Shown: positions 42,130 through 50,786 of the stretch, piece after piece
How the letters are laid out: each line of letters opens with the position of its first letter
Position numbering within the stretch: the first letter of the stretch is position 1
From: an uncultured Pseudoflavonifractor sp.
GTDB taxonomy: Bacteria > Bacillota > Clostridia > Oscillospirales > Oscillospiraceae
Assembly (NCBI RefSeq): GCF_944387275.1
Contig: NZ_CALXEG010000001.1
Span: 79,006 to 143,005 of the forward strand
Reading direction: 5' to 3'
Length of the DNA stretch: 64,000 nucleotides
Notes under the pieces: model-generated
What the model was told of the DNA's origin: nothing
Databases searched by the model: none
Seen by the model: the letters and a program-made list of their open reading frames with translations, nothing else
Made by a program: the position numbers and the translations under genes

Positions 42130-42813
42130 ATGGGATATACCGTGTTCCTGGCTGAGGACGACCTGCGCCTGCGTGAGGAGCTCTCGGCACTGCTGGGGCG
42201 GTACGGCTACCGCTGCCTGTTCCCGGCGGGATTTGAAGATCTGGCGGAGCAGATCCTGTCCAGCGGGGCCCAGCTGGTGCTGCTGGACCTGGGCCTGCCC
42301 CGGTACGACGGGTACCACGTCTGCCGGGACCTGCGCGCCCGCAGCGCCCAGCTGCCGATTATGGTGGTCACCAGCCGCTCCGACGAGCTGGACGAGCTGA
42401 TGAGCATGAACCTGGGTGCCGACGACTTCATCACCAAGCCCTTCAACCCCCAGATCCTCCTGGCCCGGATGGCCCGGCTGCTCCAGCGGGCCTATCCCTC
42501 CGGCGGCGGGGCGTCGGTGCTGTCGGCGGGAGGCGTGGCCCTGGACCTGGGCAGCGGCACGGTGCGCTTTGGGGAGAAGGAAGCCCGCCTCACCCGCAAC
42601 GAGGTGCTGCTCCTGCGGCAGCTGCTCCGCCAGCCGGGGCAGATTGTCAGCCGGGACGCCCTGATGAACGCCCTGTGGCAGTCCGACCAGTTTGTGGACG
42701 ACAACACCCTCACCGTCAACGTGGCCCGGCTGCGCCGCACCCTGGAGGAGCTGGGCCTGAAGGACGTGCTCATCACCCGGCGGGGCCAGGGGTACCAGCT
42801 GCTGCTGTCCTGA
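42130..42813 (+). CDS. BceR-type response regulator
   Basis: 227 aa. Receiver with phospho-Asp in LVLLDLGLPRYDGYHVCRDLR, VVTSRSDELDELMSMNLGADDFITKPF (the extended BceR-like loop), then a winged helix with LTRNEVLLLRQLLRQPGQIVSR and VNVARLRRTLEELG. First gene of a four-gene peptide-antibiotic sensing and resistance module with kinase, ATPase and permease; in such modules phosphorylated BceR activates the transporter promoter. Confidence 0.93.
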   Translation: MGYTVFLAEDDLRLREELSALLGRYGYRCLFPAGFEDLAEQILSSGAQLVLLDLGLPRYDGYHVCRDLRARSAQLPIMVVTSRSDELDELMSMNLGADDFITKPFNPQILLARMARLLQRAYPSGGGASVLSAGGVALDLGSGTVRFGEKEARLTRNEVLLLRQLLRQPGQIVSRDALMNALWQSDQFVDDNTLTVNVARLRRTLEELGLKDVLITRRGQGYQLLLS

Positions 42814-42846
42814 CCGGCTCCATTCCGCTGAAAGGGAGGTCACGCC

Positions 42847-43890
42847 ATGACCCTATCCGCCCTGCTGAAAGAAAAGCTGCCTCATCTGCTGGGGCTTGTA
42901 TTTTCCCTGCTCTTCACGGCGGCCCTGCTGTCCCTGCTGCGGGTACCCCCCTCGGCCACCCTTTTCCTCTGTCTGGTGATCGCCCTGTGTGTCCTCCTGC
43001 CCCTGGGCGGCGAGATTGCCCGCAAGCTCCGGTTCTATCAGGACATGGCGGGCAGGCTGGACGCCCTGGACGAGAAGTACCTTCTCTCCGAGGTGATGGT
43101 GGAGCCCGACTTTCCCGAGGGGGAATTTCTCTTCTCCGCCGCCCGGGCCATGGGCGCCTCCATGGCGGAGAAGGTGGGGGACGCCCGGCGGGACATGGGG
43201 GAGTACCGGGAGTACATTGAGACCTGGATTCACGAGGTCAAGACCCCCATTGCCGCCGCCCGGCTGTGCCTGGAGAACCACCCCGGCCCCCTGGCCGACA
43301 GCGTGGAGGACTCCCTGTTCCAGATCGAGGGCTACGTGGAACAGGCCCTGTTCTACGCCCGCAGCGGCGCGGTGGACCGGGACTACGCCGTCCGCGCCCT
43401 GCCCCTGAATCAGGCTGTCTCCGCTGCCCTGCGGCGGTACGCCCGCCCCCTCATCGAGGCCGGGTTCCGGGTGGAGCTGGGGGAGCTGGACGCGGTGGTC
43501 TGCTCCGATGGGAAGTGGGTGGAATTCATCCTGGGCCAGCTCATCTCCAATGCCCTCAAGTACCGCTCCTCCGCGCCCAAGCTCACCTTCTCCCAGGAGG
43601 TAAAGCGGGACGGGGTGGTCCTCACCCTCCGGGACAACGGCCCCGGCATCCCGCCGGAGGACCTGCCCCGGGTGTTTGACAAGGGCTTCACCGGCGCCAA
43701 CGGCCGGAGGCTGTCCACCCGCTCCACCGGCCTGGGGCTGTACCTGTGCAAAAAGCTGTGCGCCCGGCTGGGGCTGGGCCTGTCCCTCTCCTGCCCGCCC
43801 GGCGGCGGCACCCTGGCCGCCCTCACCTTCCCCCTGGGCCGCTTCCATCTGGCGGAGGGCCAACCTTACAAAACTGTCACCTCTCCGTAA
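42847..43890 (+). CDS. BceS-type intramembrane-sensing histidine kinase
   Basis: 347 aa. Two N-terminal helices (about 12-32 and 38-55) with almost no extracellular loop, the hallmark of intramembrane-sensing kinases that receive their signal from the partner transporter. H-box YIETWIHEVKTPIAAARL, N-box LISNALKYR, DNGPGIPPEDLPRVFDKGFTG and STGLGLYLCKKL. Directly downstream of its response regulator and upstream of the transporter genes. Confidence 0.93.
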   Translation: MTLSALLKEKLPHLLGLVFSLLFTAALLSLLRVPPSATLFLCLVIALCVLLPLGGEIARKLRFYQDMAGRLDALDEKYLLSEVMVEPDFPEGEFLFSAARAMGASMAEKVGDARRDMGEYREYIETWIHEVKTPIAAARLCLENHPGPLADSVEDSLFQIEGYVEQALFYARSGAVDRDYAVRALPLNQAVSAALRRYARPLIEAGFRVELGELDAVVCSDGKWVEFILGQLISNALKYRSSAPKLTFSQEVKRDGVVLTLRDNGPGIPPEDLPRVFDKGFTGANGRRLSTRSTGLGLYLCKKLCARLGLGLSLSCPPGGGTLAALTFPLGRFHLAEGQPYKTVTSP

Positions 43891-43929
43891 GGTCCGCCCA
43901 TGGCCCCGCCGGAGGGATTGGGGTAAACT
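43863..43929 (+). promoter_or_regulatory. Candidate BceR-controlled promoter of the transporter genes
   Basis: Overlapping the end of the kinase gene, ACCTTAC (43863-43869) and GTAAGGT (43887-43893) form a perfect 7-bp inverted repeat. Inside it TTACA-N4-TGTCA nearly forms the TTACA/TGTAA palindrome style of BceR-like boxes. A -10 TAAACT at 43924-43929 lacks a good -35, as expected for an activated promoter, and precedes the ATPase gene. Confidence 0.5.
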
Positions 43930-43953
43930 GGTCCCATAAGGAGGGATTCCGCC

Positions 43954-44721
43954 ATGGAACCGATTCTCACTGTCACCCATCTTCAAAAATATTACGGCGC
44001 CCGCAGCTCGGTGACCCGGGCCATCGACGACCTGAGCTTTTCCGTCCAGCCGGGGGAGTTCGTGGGCATCATGGGCGCGTCGGGCAGCGGCAAGACCACC
44101 CTGCTCAACTGCATCGCCACCATCGACCGGCCCACCGCCGGACATATCACGGTGGACGGCGCGGACATCACCGCCATGAAGAACAAGGCCCTGTCCAAAT
44201 TCCGCCGGGAGCGGCTGGGCTTTGTCTTTCAGGACTGCAACCTGCTGGACACCCTCACCGCCTTCGAGAACATCGCCCTGGCCCTCACCATCCTCAAGAC
44301 TCCGGCAAAGGAGATTGAGCCCCGGGTGAAGGAGACGGCCCGGCTGCTGGAGATTGAGGACTGCCTGTCCCGGTACCCCTACCAGCTCTCGGGCGGCCAG
44401 CGGCAGCGGGTGGCGGCGGCCCGGGCCATCATCACCCGTCCGGCCCTAGTGCTGGCCGACGAGCCCACCGGCGCGCTGGACTCCAAGGCCTCCCGGCTGC
44501 TGCTGGACCGGTTCGAGGCCCTGAACCGGGAGCGGCAGGCCACCATCCTCATGGTCACCCACGACGCCTTTACCGCCAGCTACTGCCACCGCATTCTCTT
44601 CATCAAGGACGGCCGTCCCTTTACCGAGCTCATCCGGGGGGAGGACAGCCGGAAGGACTTCTTCACCCGCATCATCCAGGTTGTGACCCTGCTGGGAGGT
44701 GACGACCGGGATGTTCTCTAA
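43954..44721 (+). CDS. BceA-type ABC transporter ATP-binding protein
   Basis: 255 aa. Walker A GASGSGKTT, Q-loop GFVFQDCNLLDTLTAFENIAL, signature QLSGGQRQRVAAARA, Walker B LVLADEPTGALD, H-loop VTHD. Belongs to the MacB/LolD-like branch that pairs with FtsX-fold permeases. AAGGAGG lies before the ATG. Overlaps the permease start by 11 bases. With the permease it would remove peptide antibiotics from their cell-wall targets and report flux to the kinase. Confidence 0.93.
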   Translation: MEPILTVTHLQKYYGARSSVTRAIDDLSFSVQPGEFVGIMGASGSGKTTLLNCIATIDRPTAGHITVDGADITAMKNKALSKFRRERLGFVFQDCNLLDTLTAFENIALALTILKTPAKEIEPRVKETARLLEIEDCLSRYPYQLSGGQRQRVAAARAIITRPALVLADEPTGALDSKASRLLLDRFEALNRERQATILMVTHDAFTASYCHRILFIKDGRPFTELIRGEDSRKDFFTRIIQVVTLLGGDDRDVL

Positions 44722-46708
44722 GCTGGCCCTGAAGAACGTGACCCGCAGCCTGCGGGACTACTCGGTGTACTTCCTCACCCTCACCTTCGGCGTGTGCATC
44801 TTCTACGTGTTCAACTCCATGGACGCCCAGTACGTCATGGAGGCCCTCAAGGGCGGGAACAACATCGCCCGCACCATCATCCAGCTCATCGACGTCATCT
44901 CGGTGTTTGTGTCGGTGGTGCTGGCCTTCCTCATTCTCTATGCCAACAGCTTCATGGTCCGCCGCCGGAAGAAGGAGCTGGGCACCTACCTGCTGCTGGG
45001 CATGGGTACGGGGGCCATCTCCGGCCTGCTCTTTCTGGAGACCCTGCTCATCGGCCTGCTGTCCCTGGGCGTGGGCCTGGCGCTGGGGGTATTCCTGTCC
45101 CAGTTCATCTCGGTGTTCACCGCCAGCCTCTTTGCCATCAGCGTCCCCGAGTTCCACTTCGTCTTCTCTCCCAGAGCCGTAGGCAAGACGGTGCTCTACT
45201 TCGGCGTCATCTTCCTGGTGGTCATGTGCTTCAACTCCCTGTCCGTGTCCCGGTGCAAGCTGCTGGACCTGATGCAGGCGGGCAAGCGGAACCAGGAGCT
45301 GAAGGTGAAGCACCTGGGGGTGTCGGCAGTCCTCTTTGTGGTGGGCGCTGTGCTGCTGGGCATCGCCTACGCCATGCTCCTCTACCGGGGCATCCTGCGG
45401 GTGGACACCCTGTTCTTTGTCATGCTGGCCCTGGGCACGGCGGGCACCCTGCTGTTCTTCCTGTCCCTGTCCGGCTTCCTGCTGCGGGTGTGCCAGGCCA
45501 ACAAGAAGCTCTACTACAAGGGCCTGAATATGTTCATTCTGCGGCAGTTCAACTCCCGCATCAACAGCACCTATGTGTCCATGACGGTCATCTGTCTCAT
45601 GCTCCTGCTGGCCATCGGCATCACCGCCTGCTCCATCGGCCTGAACAACACCATCTCCCAGCTCACCAGCACCCAGGCCCCCTATGACGTCTCCCTGTCC
45701 GCCAACCGCTATGACGCAGAGACCGGGGAGCCTCTGCCCGTGGACATTCCCGCGTCCCTGAAGGAGGCGGGCTTTGACCCTGCGGTCCAGCTGTCCCAGA
45801 GCACTGAGGTGGAGCTGTGGCAGGGGCAGCTCTACGCGCCCGAGTGGGACGAATATCTGGTGGAGCATGTGCTCCCCCTGTCCAGCTACAACGGCCTCCG
45901 CTCCCTGGAGGGGCTGGAGCCCATCACGCTGGAGCCCTCCACATACCTCTGGGTGGTGGGGGATGAGGATGAATGGATGACCCGGCTGCTTGCGGACAGT
46001 CCCTCTCTGGTGGCCAATCACCACACCCTGACAGCCGGAGCGGACCCCATCTATGCCGTTCTGTCCATCGGCTACTCCGCCGGTGTGGAGAACTATTTCA
46101 TTGTCCCCGATGCGGTGCTGGAGGGTGCGGGCGACTGGGACACCAGTAAAATGTACCACAACGTCACCTATTACTGCGCCAATTACCGCACCGACGTGCC
46201 CAAGGAGGAGACCGAGGCCCTGCTCCAGAGCGTGATCTCCGATTATTACCGCTCCGTGCTTGGGCAGGACGCGGGCAGCACCAGCTTCAACACTAAGCTG
46301 AATATCTACATGGAGACCATGGGCACCAAGATTCTGGTCCTTTTCCTGGGCATCTACCTGGGCATCATCTTCCTGCTGACCTCGGCAGCCGTGCTGGCCC
46401 TCCAGCAGCTGAGCCAGGCGGCGGACAACCAGGAGCGGTACGCAGTGCTCACCCGCCTGGGCGTGGAGGAAAAGATGCGGGACCGTTCGGTGTACGTCCA
46501 GGTGTTTCTGGCCTTCTTCCTGCCCCTGTTCCTGGCGGTCATCCACGCGGTGGTGGGCATGACGGCGGCCAACAAGGCCATCTTGGCGGTTGGCAAGCTG
46601 GACGCCGTGGCCTCCAGCGCCGTCACCGCCGCATTTATCCTGGTGGTATATGGCGCCTACTTCCTGGCCACCTGCTGGGGCAGCCGCCGGATCGTCCGGG
46701 GCCGGTGA
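44711..46708 (+). CDS. BceB-type ABC transporter permease (FtsX domains)
   Basis: 665 aa. Ten-helix BceB topology: four helices by residue ~240, more at ~205-320, and a final FtsX unit near 535-655. A large extracytoplasmic domain of about 210 residues (roughly 320-530) lies between helices 7 and 8 and in this family recognises the antibiotic-lipid complex. N-terminal FSKLALKNVTRSLRDYSVYFLTL is typical. The ATG at 44711 is used, with GGGAGG 11 bases upstream; a GTG at 44699 is less likely. Confidence 0.92.
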   Translation: MFSKLALKNVTRSLRDYSVYFLTLTFGVCIFYVFNSMDAQYVMEALKGGNNIARTIIQLIDVISVFVSVVLAFLILYANSFMVRRRKKELGTYLLLGMGTGAISGLLFLETLLIGLLSLGVGLALGVFLSQFISVFTASLFAISVPEFHFVFSPRAVGKTVLYFGVIFLVVMCFNSLSVSRCKLLDLMQAGKRNQELKVKHLGVSAVLFVVGAVLLGIAYAMLLYRGILRVDTLFFVMLALGTAGTLLFFLSLSGFLLRVCQANKKLYYKGLNMFILRQFNSRINSTYVSMTVICLMLLLAIGITACSIGLNNTISQLTSTQAPYDVSLSANRYDAETGEPLPVDIPASLKEAGFDPAVQLSQSTEVELWQGQLYAPEWDEYLVEHVLPLSSYNGLRSLEGLEPITLEPSTYLWVVGDEDEWMTRLLADSPSLVANHHTLTAGADPIYAVLSIGYSAGVENYFIVPDAVLEGAGDWDTSKMYHNVTYYCANYRTDVPKEETEALLQSVISDYYRSVLGQDAGSTSFNTKLNIYMETMGTKILVLFLGIYLGIIFLLTSAAVLALQQLSQAADNQERYAVLTRLGVEEKMRDRSVYVQVFLAFFLPLFLAVIHAVVGMTAANKAILAVGKLDAVASSAVTAAFILVVYGAYFLATCWGSRRIVRGR

Positions 46709-46750
46709 GTACAAAAGTGTGGAGAAAAACCGGAAATTTTCATCGTCCTC

Positions 46751-46779
46751 TTGCAATCCCGGGGCAAATATGCTATGAT
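46751..46779 (+). promoter_or_regulatory. Promoter of secG
   Basis: TTGCAA (46751-46756), 17-bp spacer, TATGAT (46774-46779). The leader contains a CCCC-TTCG-GGG hairpin just before the ribosome binding site. Confidence 0.65.
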
Positions 46780-46859
46780 TAGTGCTACGTTTAGACGGTG
46801 CATGGTCAGAGTGCGCCCTTTTGTGAAAATACAGCGCCCCTTCGGGGTCGAAAGGAACG

Positions 46860-47108
46860 ATGAAAGCAATGAGCATTCCCAAGATTATTGTGACGGTTAT
46901 TCAGCTCCTCTCCGGTCTGTTCCTCATCGCTGTGGTTCTGCTCCAGTCCGGCAAGAGCGCCGGCCTCAGCGGCGCCATCGCCGGCGGCATGGACACCTTC
47001 ATGGCCAAGAACAAGGCCAAGACCTGGGACGCCAAGCTGGCCAAGTGGACCAAGTGGGTCGCCATCCTGTTCATGGTGCTCACCCTTGTCCTGAGCCTGA
47101 TCAAGTAA
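46860..47108 (+). CDS. secG: Preprotein translocase subunit SecG
   Basis: 82 aa. Accessory subunit of the SecYEG channel. Two membrane helices (about 7-28 and 62-81) around the conserved VVLLQSGKSAGLSGAIAGGMDTFMAKNKAK segment. ATG 46860 is close to AAAGGA (3-4 bases); the second Met at 46869 gives better spacing of 12, so the start is uncertain by three residues. Confidence 0.94.
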   Translation: MKAMSIPKIIVTVIQLLSGLFLIAVVLLQSGKSAGLSGAIAGGMDTFMAKNKAKTWDAKLAKWTKWVAILFMVLTLVLSLIK

Positions 47109-47122
47109 GATTACTGCAAAAG

Positions 47123-47156
47123 ACCGGCGCTGCCTCATAAGGCGGCGCCGGTTTTC
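47123..47156 (+). terminator. Intrinsic terminator of secG
   Basis: ACCGGCGC pairs with GCGCCGGT, with an inner GCC/GGC, followed by TTTTCTGTT. Confidence 0.8.
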
Positions 47157-47169
47157 TGTTCTTAGCTGC

Positions 47170-47206
47170 AAAAAAGAGCTGAGGCCCGCGGCCTCAGCTC
47201 TTTTTC
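47170..47206. terminator. Bidirectional terminator for the anti-sigma gene
   Basis: An 11-bp perfect stem (47176-47186 with 47190-47200) flanked by A6 and T5. It serves the minus-strand gene ending at 47230. Confidence 0.9.
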
Positions 47207-47229
47207 TCTTTTCTCTGAGCGGTTCCGGC

Positions 47230-48018
47230 TCACTCCGGCAGGCCGGAGAGCAGCTGCACGTCCCCGTCCTTTCCCGACAGGTCCCCCTCCACGGCGTATG
47301 GAATGTTCTGCTCTTTAAGCAGCTCCAGGAACGCCTGGGCTTCCTCGCCGGAGACACACATGGCATCCACACCGGCCACGTCGGGGAAGAGTTTCTCCCA
47401 TCCCTCCGGCAGCCGGTCGTAGTACACCTTTCCTGCGGGTTGGGGCTGGACGGAGTCTATCCCCGCGCCTTCCATCAGCATCGCCTCGTCGGGCACGGCG
47501 CCGTCGGCGCTCTTCTCCGCCGCGCTCTCGCCGGACTGCGCCCCGTCACCGGCCACGCTCCGGCTCTGTGCGCCCTCTGTTCCAGCCTCTCCGCCGTTCT
47601 CCGGCTGGACGGAGTAGACCGCCGCGCTCTGAACCGGCGTGTTCTCCGGCATGCCCGCCGTGTCGCCGTCATTGCCGAAGCGCATGGCCACCGCGCTCAT
47701 GAACACCACGGCCATCACAGCCGCCATAGCGCCCCAAGTACGCCATGTTTTCCGCCCGGAACGCTTCTTTCGAACCTCGTCCAGGGAGATGGGCGCGTTT
47801 TCCGCCCTGATCTGAGCCATGACCCGCTCTTTCAGCTCCGGGGGCGGCGCCTGGTACAGCCCCGGCATGGCGTCGTGGAGCTCCGCCAGGTCGGCGGCCA
47901 GCGCCCGGCACTCCGGGCATTGGTCCAGATGCTCCTCCAGCCCGGCCTCCTCCTCCGGGGTCAGCGCCCCGTCCAGCCGGGCGCTGAGCAGCTCCAGCGC
48001 CTGATCGCAGGTATACAT
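47230..48018 (-). CDS. Zinc-finger anti-sigma factor
   Basis: 262 aa. Cytoplasmic ZAS domain with H30-x3-C34-x2-C37 (HLDQCPECR), a membrane helix near 95-113 (WGAMAAVMAVVFMSAVAMRF), then an extracytoplasmic region with a low-complexity Glu/Gly/Ala/Ser linker and a small C-terminal domain that may sense the signal. It follows the ECF sigma gene at 64 bases, matching SigW/RsiW-type pairs that are freed by regulated proteolysis. Confidence 0.9.
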   Translation of the reverse strand: MYTCDQALELLSARLDGALTPEEEAGLEEHLDQCPECRALAADLAELHDAMPGLYQAPPPELKERVMAQIRAENAPISLDEVRKKRSGRKTWRTWGAMAAVMAVVFMSAVAMRFGNDGDTAGMPENTPVQSAAVYSVQPENGGEAGTEGAQSRSVAGDGAQSGESAAEKSADGAVPDEAMLMEGAGIDSVQPQPAGKVYYDRLPEGWEKLFPDVAGVDAMCVSGEEAQAFLELLKEQNIPYAVEGDLSGKDGDVQLLSGLPE

Positions 48019-48082
48019 GGTGGTTCACCTCCCTAACTCGCATACACGAAGCCGCTTTGCTCCGGGGGGCGAATTTCTTTCT

Positions 48083-48679
48083 TCACGTTATGGACGACGG
48101 CGCGCCGGAAAAGTTCCCGTCCTTCACCAAAATTTTGCGCAGAGCCAGTCTGGCCCTGGCGATGCGGGACTTGACCGTCCCCTCCTCCAGCTCCAGCGCC
48201 GCGCCGATCTCGGCGTAGCTCATGCCGTTGATCTCCCGCATGACCAGCACCTGCCGGTGCTCCTCGGAGAGGGCCATGAGCCCCCGGCGGATATCTTCCC
48301 GCAGCTCCCGCCGCTCCAGCTCCCCCTGGGGGGACTGTCGGTGGTCGGGCAGCTCGGCCTGGCGGCCCTCCTCCTCGTCGTCCAGGGACACGGTCATGGA
48401 GATGTCCCTGCGCCGCTTCTCCCGGCGGAGAAAGTCGATGCAGGCGTTGGAGGCCAGGCGGTAGAGCCAGGTGGAGAAGGAGCTGTCCCCCTGGAACTTG
48501 TCCAGCCCCCGCCAGGCATTGAGAAAGGCCTCCTGGGACAGGTCCAGCGCGTCCTCAGGAGAGCCCGTCATCCGCAGGGTCAGGTTGTAGATGCGGCCCT
48601 GGTTGGCCTCCACCAGGACCCCAAAGGCCTCCTGGTCTCCCTTCTTGGCCCGGGCCACCAGCTCCCGCTCGTTTTCCAC
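48083..48679 (-). CDS. ECF RNA polymerase sigma factor (SigW-like)
   Basis: 198 aa, GTG start. Region 2: [74 protein letters not shown]. Region 4: [45 protein letters not shown]. Its anti-sigma factor is next. dusB ends 34 bases upstream on the same strand without a visible terminator. Confidence 0.93.
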   Translation of the reverse strand: MENERELVARAKKGDQEAFGVLVEANQGRIYNLTLRMTGSPEDALDLSQEAFLNAWRGLDKFQGDSSFSTWLYRLASNACIDFLRREKRRRDISMTVSLDDEEEGRQAELPDHRQSPQGELERRELREDIRRGLMALSEEHRQVLVMREINGMSYAEIGAALELEEGTVKSRIARARLALRKILVKDGNFSGAPSSIT

Positions 48680-48713
48680 TCCCTCTCACCTGCCTTTTTC
48701 TAATTCCGTTTTG

Positions 48714-49685
48714 TTATTTCAGGTCCCGTTTAATACCCGCTGTAATGTGATAGATGTCCTCCAGGGTATTGATGTGGCTGATCTGCTCCTTGTAGTACCC
48801 GGCGAAGGCCACGCCCTTCAGATACCAGGCGTACTGCTTTCTGGCCTCCAGGCAGGCGATGTGCTCCCCCTTGTGGGCGGCGGCCAGCTCAAACTGCCGC
48901 ACCGCCGTGTCCACCCGCTCCGCCAGGGGCGGCAGGGGCGGGATCTCCTCCCCCTCCAGAGCGGCTTTGGCCTGCTGAAACACCCAGGGGTTTCCGAAGC
49001 AGCCCCGGCCGATCATGGCCATGTCCGCGCCGGTGTACCGCAGGATGCGCACCGCGGCCTGGGCGTCGAACACATCGCCGTTGGCGATGACCGGGATGGA
49101 CACCGCCTGCTTTACCTCCCGGATATAGTCCCAGTTGGCGGTGCCGGCGTACATCTGGGTGCGGGTGCGGCCGTGGACCGCCACGGCGGACACGCCGGCG
49201 GCCTCCATGGCCTTTGCAAACTCCACGCAGTTGATGGAGCCCTTGTCCCAGCCCAGGCGGAACTTGACGGTGACTGGCCGGTCGCCCGCCCCGCGCACCA
49301 CCGCCTCGGCCACCCGGACCGCCTTGTCCACATCCCGCATCAGGCCGGAGCCGTCGCCCGAGTTGGCCACCTTGGGCACGGGGCAGCCCATGTTGACGTC
49401 AATGATGTCCGCGCCGGACACCTCCCCGGCGATGGCGGCGGCCTCCTCCATGCACTTCTCGTCGCTGCCGAAGATCTGTGCGGCGGCGGGGTGCTCCCCA
49501 TCCCCCAGCTCCAGCAGAGGGACGGACTTCCTGTCCTGGTAGCACAGGGCCTTGGCGCTGACCATCTCGGTGACGGTGTACCCGGCGCCCAGCTCCCGGC
49601 AGATGGTGCGGAAGGCCAGATCGGTGACGCCGGCCATGGGCGCCAGGCACAATTTTGAATTTATTGTAACATTTTTAATTTTCAC
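48714..49685 (-). CDS. dusB: tRNA-dihydrouridine synthase (DusB-like)
   Basis: 323 aa, GTG start. FMN enzyme reducing uridines in tRNA D-loops. [13 protein letters not shown] at the N terminus, the [11 protein letters not shown] loop, catalytic Cys in [17 protein letters not shown] [10 protein letters not shown], the FMN-binding [10 protein letters not shown] and IANGDVFD, and [11 protein letters not shown]. In Firmicutes this Dus type acts at several D-loop positions. Its promoter overlaps that of the divergent rubredoxin gene. Confidence 0.93.
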   Translation of the reverse strand: MKIKNVTINSKLCLAPMAGVTDLAFRTICRELGAGYTVTEMVSAKALCYQDRKSVPLLELGDGEHPAAAQIFGSDEKCMEEAAAIAGEVSGADIIDVNMGCPVPKVANSGDGSGLMRDVDKAVRVAEAVVRGAGDRPVTVKFRLGWDKGSINCVEFAKAMEAAGVSAVAVHGRTRTQMYAGTANWDYIREVKQAVSIPVIANGDVFDAQAAVRILRYTGADMAMIGRGCFGNPWVFQQAKAALEGEEIPPLPPLAERVDTAVRQFELAAAHKGEHIACLEARKQYAWYLKGVAFAGYYKEQISHINTLEDIYHITAGIKRDLK

Positions 49686-49697
49686 TGCAAACCTCAG

Positions 49698-49746
49698 TTG
49701 ACAAAAGGATTACCGCCATTGTATCATAAAGCCACCCCGGCGACAA
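49698..49746. promoter_or_regulatory. Overlapping divergent promoters of dusB and rubredoxin
   Basis: Plus strand: TTGACA (49698-49703), 18-bp spacer, TATCAT (49722-49727). Minus strand: TTGTCG (49741-49746), 17-bp spacer, TACAAT (49718-49723). The two -10 boxes share bases, so polymerase can occupy only one at a time. Confidence 0.55.
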
Positions 49747-49802
49747 GCGGCAAGGTATCCCTGGCCGGGCGACGAATTTTGAAAGTAAAGGAGCGATATC
49801 CC

Positions 49803-49961
49803 ATGGGCAAGTACGTCTGCGATATCTGCGGTTATATCTACGATCCCGAGGTCGGCGATCCCGACAACGGCGTGGCCCCCGGCACCGCCTGGGAGGATGT
49901 GCCCGAGGATTGGGTCTGCCCCCTGTGCCAGGTGGGTAAGGACAGCTTTTCTCCCATGTAA
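49803..49961 (+). CDS. Rubredoxin
   Basis: 52 aa. Small electron carrier with one iron held by four cysteines: C6, C9, C39 and C42 ([11 protein letters not shown] and [11 protein letters not shown]). Typical of anaerobes, where it feeds electrons to rubrerythrin or oxygen reductases. AAAGGAG precedes the ATG; monocistronic. Confidence 0.97.
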   Translation: MGKYVCDICGYIYDPEVGDPDNGVAPGTAWEDVPEDWVCPLCQVGKDSFSPM

Positions 49962-49978
49962 TGTTCCGCGCATAAACG

Positions 49979-50010
49979 GCGCGCCCTGCAGAGCGGGGCG
50001 CGCTGTTTTC
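49979..50010 (+). terminator. Intrinsic terminator of rubredoxin
   Basis: GCGCGCCC pairs with GGGCGCGC, followed by TGTTTTCCTGTTT. Confidence 0.75.
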
Positions 50011-50053
50011 CTGTTTATTGCCTTTTCCTCTTTCCTTTTGGGAAAAACCATGC

Positions 50054-50200
50054 TACAATACCTTCGACCGGTTCCCAAAACCCGGTCCAACCGGAACAGA
50101 GATAGCCGTCCGGGGGCGTATGCGCCATGCCTCCGGGGTAGGGACCTGTTCCACTGTGCGCGGCGCGCGCATTCTAAAGATAAAATTGGAGGTATTGTTT
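50054..50200 (+). promoter_or_regulatory. Extended -10 promoter and structured leader of queT; candidate queuosine-precursor riboswitch
   Basis: TGC TACAAT (-10 at 50054-50059) starts a leader of about 140 nt. Visible pairings are GACCGG/CCGGTC; then GGAACAG/CTGTTCC enclosing CCGGGGGC/GCCTCCGG with a GGCG-TATG-CGCC tip. TCCAA just before the second stem complements TTGGA, which is part of the ribosome binding site of queT. preQ1 riboswitches commonly sit before queT, and class III is known from this bacterial family. I did not match a published consensus, so the class is inference. Confidence 0.5.
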
Positions 50201-50203
50201 TCT

Positions 50204-50743
50204 ATGATCGTTTCCAACCGCAAATTCACCGTCAGGGAGCTGACCCTGGCCGCTGTGGTGGCGGCCGTGTACTTCGTGCTGTGCTACTTCGGCAACATCT
50301 TTCAGCTCACCTTCGGGCCCGTCCAGGTGCGGCTGGGGGAGGCGCTCACCGTGCTGCCCTTCCTCTTCCCCGCCACTGCGCCCGGGGTTGCGCTGGGCTG
50401 TCTGCTGACCAACGTCCTCTCCCCCTACGGCCCCATCGACATGATCGTGGGCACGCTGGCCACCGCCATTGCCGCCTGGCTGACCATGAAGATGCCCCGG
50501 TGGTACCTGGCCGCCCTGCCCCCCATCGTGATGAACGCCCTGCTGCTGCCCCCCATGTGGGCCTGGGCGGAGGCGGGCGCTGTCAACGGCGCCTTCTGGG
50601 CCTCCTACTGGTTCAACATGTGGACCTTTGTGGTGGGCGAGGCCGTGGCCTGCTATGTGCTGGGCACCGTGCTGCTGAAGGCCCTGCCCAAGGTCAAGTT
50701 CTTCCGTCCCATGATCCCCGCCGCACATATGGCACACCTGTAA
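50204..50743 (+). CDS. queT: QueT family queuosine-precursor transporter
   Basis: 179 aa, six predicted helices, substrate-binding subunit of an ECF-type vitamin transporter. Begins KFTVRELTLAAVVAAVYFVLCY with FQLTFGPVQVRLGEALTVLPF, the QueT-family core, then NVLSPYGPIDMIVGTLAT. Imports preQ0/preQ1 or queuine for tRNA modification. ATG 50204 with TTGGAGG upstream; the long frame to 50018 is leader RNA, not protein. Confidence 0.9.
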   Translation: MIVSNRKFTVRELTLAAVVAAVYFVLCYFGNIFQLTFGPVQVRLGEALTVLPFLFPATAPGVALGCLLTNVLSPYGPIDMIVGTLATAIAAWLTMKMPRWYLAALPPIVMNALLLPPMWAWAEAGAVNGAFWASYWFNMWTFVVGEAVACYVLGTVLLKALPKVKFFRPMIPAAHMAHL

Positions 50744-50786
50744 ACCGCGGGCGGTCCTCCGCCCGCACGAGCTGGAGGTTTTCGCT

